This document shows positions 11,803-23,800 of a stretch of 64,000 bases of DNA, piece after piece. Made by a program: the position numbers and the translations under genes. Numbering within the stretch: position 1 is the first letter of the stretch; every line of letters starts with the position of its first letter. The stretch covers positions 11,600,152-11,664,151 of the forward strand of contig NC_067197.1 of NCBI RefSeq assembly GCF_000699445.3. Direction: 5' to 3'. The stretch comes from Schistosoma haematobium. Its lineage: Eukaryota; Platyhelminthes; Trematoda; Strigeidida; Schistosomatidae. The notes under the pieces were generated by a model. It saw only the letters and a list, made by a program, of their open reading frames with translations, did no database searches and was not told the origin of the DNA.

Positions 11803-14800
11803 GTAAGTGAAATTAATTTGAAGAATTCTTTCTATGAAACATATAATGTTGCTAATCTGTTATTTAAACGTCTAAATATAATGGTTTTTTATTGTCCTAT
11901 TTTACAACAAAATATCGTAGTTACGAGTTATAAACGATTGGGATATCCTTCTAATATGAATCATAATCTACACGAACTAGATAAGTCGGATCACCAATAC
12001 ACTATAACACTTCAATATTAATAATGCATGCACATATACGAGAGGAAGAGAATGAGAATTTCAGAAGAGCTTTTATATTTCCAACAAAACTTAAAATTAT
12101 CAAACAACTTTGTAGATATAGCAACAAATATTACCTTGAGATGTATAGTAAACTAAATGCAAAATAACCAATCAGATACCATCAGAGATCAGTGAGAAAA
12201 TATAAATACAAAAAAATTACTGCGAGTTTCTTTACATGTCATACCTGCTGTTTTCAGCAGAAAGAAAGAAAAACTACGTGTTTCTAAGTCTTCTTAATAG
12301 TTATACCTTTTTCACTCTCCTTTTGAAGAATATGAATTATGGGTAAAGTTGTGTGGAATTATGTGCTTTAAACCTGTAATAGCAAATAGAAATGAAACGT
12401 TTATCTGCAATTTCGAGAGAGGAAACAAGCGTTTACAAAAACTCGTAATTTATAGTGAGACTATAAATTATAAATGACCTTTGAGCGATGTTAAAATGAC
12501 CTTTAGAATGTCCATCTACTAATTAGGACTAAATGATGGTTATAAACCAGTGTAGAAATTAGAATTAAGATTTACAGTTGATGGCTAGAGTTAGGATATA
12601 AATTTAGGGATTTCATCACAATTTGACATCAGCTAAAATGCCAAAACTGTATTTGGCCAAACGGATGAATGGATTTCGCGCCTTGACTTATCATCGTAAA
12701 TATGATTTCGTCCATAAAATATAGTCTCGCCAAATTTGTATTTCATATCTTTAATTTTTTATTTCATTTTGAAAAAAAAATTAATTGATCAAGATAATAT
12801 CAAGGTTATTTCGTAATTTTTTCAGTGATTTGAGATTCTTAAAATTTAATATGCTTCTCTAATTTGACTAAAGAATATGAAATTGACACACCACATCCAA
12901 CAGTTCGGCTCTACACCAACTTTGATTATCTAAAGACGAAGGAGCACAGCATTTAATCAGTTGATCATAGAGATTTCCAAACTGAGTATTGATGGCCAAT
13001 ATAGATATTTGTATCATTGAGACGGAAATACTAAAACCCGAGAGAAAGTGCCTGCTTTTGACGAGCAGATAATACAATGGAGGAAAAATTAGTGACACAT
13101 TTGTCAAGATTGAGTGGAAACAAGTTACTGACATGATTATTTTTATTGTAGGGTTTCACAAGTTGTTTTCCGATCCTTTTTTCTTTTTTGATGTGATGGT
13201 GCTGCAAAAACTGATGAATTTAATACGGCAAATATTATATCTTAAGCCCCATCAAATATCATGTGACAAATTTGCCAGTCAGAACACCGACCTATATGAC
13301 CTAGTCACTGTGCTAAACAAAATAATACGCTAATCAGCACGAGCAGCCCTGAGTCAACTCTGAGTTCTTATTGGTCCTCTGTGTTATAGCTTCTCGCCTA
13401 ACACAACCCATTCAGTTCCAAAACACAAATATCACTCTCCATCATATGGATCGTATATTTCAGACATAAGTGGTTTATATACAAGTAAATTAGATCGCAT
13501 CATACCATGAAATGAAATATAATAATTATAAAGGATCAAGCCAAAAGTCACTGTGAGTGCGGGAGACTTTGACTAATAGATTGAAAATACCTTGAGAATA
13601 GTAAATCGTATAATATTAGCTAATACTTCAAATGAAAACTTATAATAAAAGAAATATAAATATATGTAATCTAGTTACTTAATAGTTAAATAATAAGAAC
13701 ATATGATAACAGTTCATAAATAGTTCACTAAAGTTACCCATACTTTAATCTTCTTTCGGATACAACGTCAAACTACAGACATTTTTGTTAATGTAAATAA
13801 TGCTTGAGCATAGAGTTCAGTAAAGTTGATCTGTTTTCTTTGATAATTAGCTATTTGTGATTTAGGCAGTTGAGTTAGATTTGAGATATTTTATTGAGGT
13901 TTACTTAGAAGTAGATGCATATCTAATTGGTTTAGGGGATTTGTGGCTTGAAAAACAAGATTTATTAAAATCTAGTTTGACTTGTTCTCATACAGTTTCT
14001 TTCTGTAGCCCACTTAGGTACGCACTCAACTGTCGTTACTTGCAGACCACGATTTCTCCTACCTATGTATGTGTAACCTCATGTACACATTCCTAAACCG
14101 ATTTTTACAGCACCGTAATGTTGAAAAAGAAAAAAGAGATCGGAATAAAACCTGAGAAACCCTACAATAAAAATAATCATGTCGGTAATTCGTTTCCAGT
14201 CAATCCTGACAAATATGTCACTAATTTTTCCTCCATTATATTATCTGCTCATGAAAAGCAGACACTTTCTTTTAGGGGAGCATATTAACTTTCAAAAATT
14301 TCAAATCATTGATACGGCCGAGGATGGGGAGAGTCAGCTCTCTCTCGAAGTGCTCTCACATGGCCATGTGCATACAACCACTGCCAGTGAAGTCCTACTC
14401 ACTGTCTTCTCGCAGTGGGTGTGTTGTTTAGGGAGTTGAGAGAAAGAAAAGCGAGCCAGGTTAGTGGACACGAAGTGTCTACCCAGGGGAGTTGGAAAAC
14501 CCTGATTCCAAACCATTGGTGCACATGGGCTCCCGTATACCGATGGAACGAATGGCATATGAACCTATTTTTGATCACTAGCTACCACGGGACTGCTCCA
14601 CTGCCTTGTGGATTAGACCATTAGGTAGAAGGCTCCGAGTGTGGTCCCTTAAGAAAACCACGTGCTCTGGTTTGGGCAACCGGGCAGTATCCCATCCCTC
14701 ACGCAAACCGAATAATTTTTGTGACGCGTATCTATTTTGTGCCTCCTTGTACCAATATTTATGTGTTTAAATAAATAAATTTGAAACTGGGAGGGAATTA

Positions 14801-17800
14801 TGAATATCCAAGAATCTACTGTTATTGTGAGTTTAAGAATCACTAAGTTGTTGATATTCAGAACTAAATTTTGGTTTGACCTTATTAATAGTCATGAATA
14901 TCAACAATGAGATCATTAGTAGTTTTGCCAGCAATAATAAGTTGCCTACAAAATACTCCCAAACCAATCAGGGACACGTAACTGACTTCAAGGTTATGGT
15001 ACTTATATAGTCACGGGGGTCGTTTAGTTAACAATAAGTGTGAAATTAACGGTTGGATCGCATTATGACAAATTTCACCAAGGTAAATATAACAATATAT
15101 TTACAAAGCGTTGTAATATTCAGGAAAATACCAATTCGTGAATGCCGAAAGTGAAGTAACGATAAACTTATTTACAAAAATTACGAAATGTATTTGTGTT
15201 CCATTTTAATTAATGCTAATTGCAAAATTTATAGTGTTAGAATTAAGGTTAGGGCACCATATTTTATGTGCTAGACTTCGAGTCCCTATGATCCACTTTG
15301 AAGGATCTCTCATTTATGTTAATCTAATATATTCTCAGTAAATTCTTTCATTTTCTGTTAAAAATTACTCATTTACTTTTGTTGCTTTCTGCTTAACTAA
15401 AACGCGTTAAAATTTTAGTCGTTCAGCAGTACATATAAATTCACCGTAATAATACGCACTGTGATATATGTCGAATAATTTAGTGGTTATCTGAACTCAG
15501 TAACCCAGGGAAAAACATGTCATTCGAAGTGGAAGTTGCTTAGCTCTAGTCTCAGTTTGAGTATCTACGTGAAGATACAGATATATCCACATGATGGGTC
15601 TCAAACAAAACGAGACGTGCTCATCGTGCATTCCACTCCCAGGCACACTGTATTTATGCTATAAGGCTTGAAAAATAATTTTACAACAACTTAGTTTCTG
15701 AAATATCTTTTTTTTAATCAACTCTTTATAGACCATTGGATCAAGATTCCTTATTTCCACTTTATTTTGATGGAGCTTCGCTCTGTCAGTTGATGGATCC
15801 GAATTTCACTAAAATCACCCACCTAAGCTGTAGATCTCCACCATTTCACTTCCATTTTGTTTTCGATAACTTTTCAGAAGTAATCTGCTGTTTTTATTCG
15901 TGATTATTGAATCCCATTTTTAACCTAAAATAAACATACATGCCACAATATTCTACTTCAGATAAACTGTAAAGACAAATACTTAATTTACCATGTATTT
16001 TCTATTTATACTGTCAAAAACCAAAGTCACTTTCAGATATTGCATGTCTTCTAACGGGTACAATTTTTGAGTGATTTAATCACATATTTACTTGTCAAAA
16101 TTATTTTATATGAAACAGGAATAAAGTCATATAGATAAATTTTGACAATCTGAAATTTTCAACCTTCACCATCAATGTAAGCTAAGATGGTTATCATCAA
16201 TATCTCATTGTTAAAGTTCAGTTTCAGTCAGTTAGTAATAGGCGACATAGAACATGGTAAAACTCTGCATTGGTCTAACGTTTCCGACTGTGAAGTACGC
16301 AAATTATGCCTACTGATATACCTCAGACTTCATGGGTCCATGCTATATCCTGATCTTCCTGAGCCCCCTAACTTCTGTCCAACCTGATTTTTTATTGGTC
16401 TGTATTACACATCGAGGTAGACAGTGGTTAGTTATTCCATAACATTTCTTGACTAAACTAATCGATGAAATTTTTAGGTTTCATCTGTTGATTATTCTGG
16501 TCTCCTATGACCAACCCCAGCGTTACTTACTGTATGGTTCTACTATGCGGCAGCAATCCCTAATTCCAATTAGATAAAATTGACTAATACAGTTAGTCTC
16601 ATCAAGTAAACCAGTTTCTTAGTTATGCTTACGGATATGTCATTCTAAATAGTTGTATTAGCTTTGAGATTATGATTATGATAAGATGTGTGATCATAAA
16701 CTCCTAGCGAAAAATGAATTTAGTCTCGATCTGACCTCCAAATTATTCTCTTATAAAGCTCTACTTTGTTTTTCTTTCAAGTATGGTTGTACAATATAGT
16801 TATTAAGCGGAAAAGAGATAGGATAGCTTTAAATATGAGGTTTTATCATCTCTGATTCAGCAGACTCGTGTACTTGCGTTTCTGCCCATATGAGACGCGA
16901 ATTGAAATAACAGCTGTACGTTTTTAAGTTGGTCATGAACTATTGCTACTGAATGTATAACTCGATAGCGTTTGAAGTTAAAAGTACTGGGTTTGAGTCC
17001 CGGAGTGAATATCAACTCTGGGATGCAAGTACATCCAGCTGACAAGTCCCAAATGGATTTTACTGCTAGCCACCATACATCTTTGCTTAAAACTTGCTAT
17101 GTTCTTTAGTGCCAAGTGTTATTTAAATCAAATCAGCTTCAATAATCCTGACGTGCTGAATTCATCCAAGTTGATTAGTAAATATTGATTCAAAATTATC
17201 ACCGATATTTTGTAGTTTTTTTGGCATATGGTTAACCCAAAAGAGATTTATATAGAAAAAAACCTCCTTTTTCGTAGGTAACGTTCGTCGCAGATTAGTT
17301 TTATTTGGTGAACTCTTAAAAACTAGGGATCACTGGACAGCTTTTCTGTCTCAGTATTGAACTTTTGAGCTGTGTCCGCTAACAATGCCACCGAGGATCA
17401 AACCCGGGGCATTTAGTTCTAGCGGTGAATATGTATTCACTATAATTAGCTGACATCCAATGGTATAATTCCAACTTCAATCAATTCGAGTTATAGTGCG
17501 ATCACCATACAGTCTCATTGAAGATAAGTGTTTCAATAAGTCTGAACCTTTTTGAAACGACTTTATCACTGTATTTGTTTTGAATTACAATTCTTCTTCA
17601 AATAGAAATTTTCTGTGTTGACATGTTTTCATGTAGATTTGAAGCAATAATTGCTGAAGATAGCTATGAAACAATTAAAATATCAAATTCGGAACAGTTA
17701 GCTGAATTCCTTGAAATGTATCCACCAGGCGATACAGTTGAGTTTTCTGAACTTCCATTTCCTAAACAGTTGTGCTTTTCATGGATGGTACCTAAAATTT

Positions 17801-20800
17801 ACCAAACTGTTCGTGAATACATTAATTTGTGTTATCGGTTTTGTGAAAATATGGATTTAGCATACACAGAACTAGAGGATACAATTAATCGTGCTACAAA
17901 TTTCCTATTCAGTCAATGTTTAAATACAGTTTTAACTTCGGGCGTTCGTTCATCTTTACGTCAATTACCTCGACTTACGCAATTCTGTATAAATTTGGAT
18001 GAGTTAGAAACAGTTTGTGGGCATTTGGATAACTATCTTCAATACACCTTGCTAGATGAGGCTTCAAGTATAACCAGTGGTCGTCTGAAAGATTTCGCAA
18101 TGATTAGGGTAAGTTTCTCTATCTTCTGTATTAAATATTACATTTAGAAAAGACTGTTATAAGTTTTTACTGATTTACCTTTTTTTCTGATATTATTGTC
18201 ATATATGCTGAACACTTAATTCATCATATTACTATGAATCAATATGAGCCATGTTTTTCAAACAAATCTGTTATCCATAAAACATTTAATAAAAATCGTT
18301 ACTTCACTTATAGGACCCCGATTGGGGCTACTACCTTGCTGTGGTGTTCGGTCTTGGATATCACAATGACCTAGTCGAGTTATATTGGTTGGAACACTTA
18401 TTCCTTTAGATCTTACCATCCCAGGCTTGTCTGTTGGAGAATGATAAGTTTCGAGACATCAACTTCAGGTCCGAGAACAAAGTCATCCTGCTAGCTGTAC
18501 TAGTGTGTGTCAGCATTAAGATGTTTCCCTCAAACAACCGGTGTCTGTAGCAATGCTTCCTTCTGATAACGAAATGGGGGATTAGGAAATATCAACTTTG
18601 AATGTAGCATATCTCAGCTCGCTTATCTGATCTCCATATTCAGTGGTAAGGCGTCGAAAATAAGGTGTTAACAAATCGACAACCTCAGTAGTAGTTATCA
18701 TTGATTTATTGGAACATATAAACATTGGTACAAGGGGGTACCAAATACATATACCCCACGCAATAACAATGAGGACAGTAGTAGTTATCATCCCTAATAA
18801 CACTGAAAACCAAATGCTCGTAGGATTACATTATGCTAATAGTGTTTTGTAACTACTGAGCAATTAGGAATAATTTTCTTAGCATTTCGCTTTTTGAGAT
18901 GGTGGAGAAGATTTGTAGCTCAGGTGGATGATCGAAGCTGCTACCTTGACGCGGTGGTCGGGCTTGCCTATCGTGATGACCCAACCGAGCTATATTGGCT
19001 GGAACATATGTTCCTGTAGGTTCTACCATGCCAGGCAGGTCGATTGGTGAACGGTAAGACTAAAAGCGGCAACTCAAGGTCTGAGGGCGAAGTCGTACTG
19101 CTGACTGTAGAGGGGTGTGACAGCAGTAAGGTGTTTCCTTCGGACAACCAGCATGACAGCGATGCTGCCTTCCCACAAGGAGGGGTGGGGTTAGAAAAGG
19201 TCGACCCTAAAAATGTCACACCTCACCTTACCTCACGGATTTCCGTCTCCGGCGGTAAGGCCCTTTGAAGAACGGAGCTAACACGTCAAAAACCTCCCAC
19301 GAAAAGGCCGTGCGCGACCGGCCTCAAGCAGTTGTCCCTTGGGCTCTGCGGTCACGCTCCCAGGTCGTCAAGACCAACACCAATCCAATTTCCTTTTCAG
19401 GTTCCTCAAGAAATACCCTTCCACGGTGTGGGCAACCGGGAAGTGACATCAGCCCTCATACCCGCAACAGCACAAGAGACCAAGGTGGTCACATTCAAAT
19501 CCTTCCTACACCTCCTAATACCTCTCTTATCTCCATGACTAACCCTCCTCACGTCTCTTTATCACCTCGCACCGCTAGGGCAAACGATTTGAGTACGTGG
19601 AACGCCATTCCTGGTCTCCTGAAACCACGCTCTAAACTACACGTAGGAGTTTTTAACGTACGAACACTTTGCCAAATAGGACAGCAGGCTTCCTTAGCTA
19701 AAACTTTAGAATCTCGCGCCAACGATGTGTGCTGCGTCTCCGAAACGCGCATACAGGATCCAAGTAGCGTCATTCATTTGACCTCACCATGCCAAAATAA
19801 AGAACCGACTCGATTTACGCTTCGTGTATCTGGAAGCCCTGATTCTGCTTCCCGTGGCCTCGCCGGCGTAGGTATAGCATTGAGTCCTAGGGCAGAACTA
19901 GCTCTCAGAGTGGATCCCAGTAGACAGTCGTTTGTGCGCTGTCCGACTGAACGGAACAGTAAGAATCCGGAAAGATAGGGACACTCGTCGTTGCCTCTTC
20001 GTCGTTTCTGCCTATTCTCCCACTGACTGCAGCTCAGATGATGTAAAAGATGAGTTTTACAGAAAGCTTTCGGACCTTCTCCGAAAAGCTAAGCGCTCGG
20101 ATGTAGTAATAGTGGCCGGTGACTTTAATGCTCAAGTAGGTAAACTTAGCGATAGGGAAAGACACCTAGGTGGATCTTATGGTGTCGTGGCTCAAAGAAC
20201 AGATAATGGCGACCGTCTGTTGCAGCTATGCTCAGATAACCGCCTGTTCCTTACAAATACTAACTTTAAGCATAAGGAAAAACATCTTTTAACATGGAGA
20301 CCCCTAATTCGTCCCAACGTTGGACCCAAATAGATCACATCGCTATCAGCCATCGATGGAGGGGCTCGACAGAAGACTGTCGCTCATTCTGGAGCACATG
20401 CCTAGATTCAGATCATGCTCTAGTGCGAGCGCGCATTTGCTTGCGTCTTACTGGACGTAGGAAAGACGCTGCAAGGAAACCTCTTAGGGGCCTACTTAAT
20501 GATAGTCAAACTAAGAGTATATTTCAGGAACAACTAGGAAAAGAGTTAGGCAGCCATGTATGTGATGCCCACCCCGATGCAGCATGGAATGATATCCGAA
20601 AAGCTGTGGAAACAACAGTGATATCTGCTAGTAAGGTAAACCAGAAGGTTAGGGAGCAACACTGGATCTCAGCAGCATCTATCGCACTGATAGATGCTCG
20701 GAAACTCATTCCACCCGGCTCTGGACATAATGAAGAGCGGAGTCAGCTTAAGCGCAAGCTGACAAGAAGCCTACGCAATGATCGCGAACAGTGGTGGGTA

Positions 20801-23800
20801 GCGAAAGCAAGAGAGATGGAAAAGGCAGCGGCAATAGGTAATAGCAGACAATTGTTCAGACTCGTTAAGGAAACCGGAATTAGGAACCCGACCGTTAGCG
20901 AAACAATCTCAGAAAAAGATGGACATATTATTCATTCTCAATCCAGAAGATTGGATCGATGGGCAGAACACTTTAGGGATCAGTTCAACTGGCCTTCAGC
21001 CACACTTCGGTTTCCCACGATCTCTAGTCAACCTGAATGGCAAGTTAATGTAGGTCCTCCGTCCCTTTACGAAGTTGAAAAAGCCATAGGAAATCTGAAA
21101 CGAGGGAGAGCAGCAGGCCCTGACAGGTTTACTCCTGAGATTTTTAAGGATGGTGGTCCAGTATTAGCAATGAGATTAACCGAGGTCTTAGGTAGAATTT
21201 GGGAACTGGACGTAATCCCATCTGACTGGTCTCAATCACTGATTGTGCCAGTCTATAAGAAAGGACAAAAGTCCTCTTGTGACAATCACAGAGGAATCAG
21301 TTTGACTAATATAGTGTCTAAAATATTAGCTTCAATAATACTTCGACGCCTAATCAAAGCTCGTGAAGAGCAGATTAGAGAAAACCAGGCCGGTTTTCGA
21401 CCTGGACGTGGTTGTATAGACCAGATATTCACACTACGTCAGGTTCTAGAACACAGACACACGTTCAGACGCCCCACAATCGTAATATTTCTTGACCTTA
21501 AGGCAGCATTCAACTCTGTTGATCGTGAGGTTCTATGGCAGTGTTTGTCACTGAAAGGAGTACCAAAGAAGTACATTAACCTTATAAATGCTCTCTACTC
21601 GAACACAACCGGTAGAGTGAGAGCTTATGGCGAACTGTCATCAGAATTGATTACCTCAAGTGGTGTTCGTCAGGGCTGTCCACTCTCCCCATTCTTGTTC
21701 AACTTTGTCATTGACGTACTTTGAGATAACACTCTCCTCATCTAAATTTCCAGGGGTTGAACTTCTACCGGGAGGTTCACTTGTTGACTTAGAATATGCC
21801 GATGACATAGTTTTATTTGGTGAAGACGCTGACAAAATGCAGAGTCTTATGACCACTCTAAGCAACAATGCAAGCATGTTCGGGATGCGATTCTCTCCCT
21901 CGAAATGCAAAATGTTGCTTCAGGATTGGGTTACATCGACACCTGAACTAGTGATAGGGAGTGAAGTAGTTGAGTGTGTCGACCGCTTCACTTATCTTGG
22001 AAGTCTCATCAGCCCTTGTGGTCTGGTGTGTGACGAAATCTCAGCACGGATACAGAAGGCTCGACTAGCTTTTGCCAACTTGCGTCATTTATGGCGTAGG
22101 CGAGATATCCGTCTATCAACCAAAGGACGTGTTTACTGCGCAGCAGTTCGTTCCGTCCTACTTTATGGCAGTGAAACATGGCCGGTAAGAGTAAAGGATA
22201 TTCGTAGGTTACTAGTATTTGATCATAGGTGTCTTCGAAATATTGCTCGTATATCATGGGACCATCGAGTAAGTAACACAGTTGTTAGGAAACGAGTACT
22301 AGGTAAGGATGGCAAATCAATTGATGAAGTAGTGAAACTTCATCAGTTGAGATGGCTGGGACACGTGTTACGTATGCTCAACGACCGACTGCCTCGACGT
22401 GCTATGTTCAGTGGTATAGGAGTAGGTTGGAAGAAAGCTAGGGGCGGCCAAACCAAAACATGGCACAAGTCCATGAAGTCACTGACAAGTGAACTGAGTC
22501 ATGTTGGTAGGTGTAGACTACCTGTTTGGGGACCGCGAGATGATAGCAACCGATGGTTAGAGACCCTGAATGACATGGCTCAAAATCGTTTGCAATGGCG
22601 CAGGTGCATCCACTCTCTGTGTTCTCCCAAATTCTAATCTTCTGAATCCTTCATGTCCCTTTTTTCCTCTTTCCAAATTTATTTCACTGGATTATACTCT
22701 TTAAATAACATCTCCAAACCCTGATCTTCCCGATTACTGCTTATACTCTTATTACCTCTACCACTACGGGATTTGAATCAACAACTGCATCTCTGTGCTA
22801 ATGTGGTGTGGCAACTCGAACTGATGTACATACGTACGAAGTTCTACGTTGTTACTGACTGGATGATTTTGGTGGAGTTTTGTTCTCTGAGCTGGATGGT
22901 TTGGTCGTGGAGCTTTCATCGTTCTTCTGAACGACATCATCAGCACAAACTTCAGATAGAAGTGAAGTGTTTGAATTTCTCCATATGTGTCTCAAAGCTT
23001 GTTCTGTGCACCTCGACGTTGATTGGTTCTTATTGACCTTAAATTTGTCGTTGTTCACTTCTTTGTTTTGGTTGTGTCTCCCATTGTTTTGATTTTTGTT
23101 CTTATGTTTGTGCATGATTTTTCTGATTGGTTGATAAATTGGATTGATTTCAATATGCTTGTTGATTGCTAATTGACCTGAGTGCCAGGCTTCTAAAAAT
23201 TCTCTGCTGTTTTTGGAGTTTCCTCTGTCTAAGATTTCCACATTTTTCCAATCGAATGAGTGTCCGCAGTTGTCCACGTGTATTGATATAAGTGAAGAGA
23301 TATCATGCCGTTTGACTGCTAATTGATGTTCATGTAGGCGAAGGTGAAGGGGGCGTCCGCTTTGTCCGATGTAGTGTTTTTCGCAGTTGGCACAATTTAT
23401 TTTGTAGATGATGTTTGATTTGTTTTCCTTTGTTATTTCATCTTTTGGTTTGCATAAGATTGATTGTAGTGATTTTGTCGGTTTGTGTGCCACACCTATT
23501 CCGAAGGTTTTCAGCAGTCTCGTCGCTGTTTCTGATATTCCTTGTATATATGGTAGGGTGATCCTTTTGTTGATTTTTGTGCTTGACTTGAGTTCTAATG
23601 CTGCGTGCGGTTGGTATTTTTTGATGAAGTTGATGGGGTAGCCGTTCTTCTGAAATACATCCTTTAGATATTTCTCTTCATTTCTTCGTGCTGCCAGTGT
23701 GCTGCAGTGTGTCGTCGCCCTCTTGAACAAATTGTGTACGCAGTTGATTTTGTGAGCTCTTGGGTTGTTGCTATTGTAGTTGAGAATTTGATCCGTATGG

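Larger units (their letters stand above)
11803..17636 (+). other. Sec15 intron 1
   Basis: 5.8 kb intron, gtaagt...tgtag. It holds the inverted repeat arms at 13015-13220 and 14095-14318, an LTR2 copy, repeat S copy 2 and two SINE-like remnants. The stretches 11803-13014 and 14776-16929 show nothing I can assign. Confidence 0.85.
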
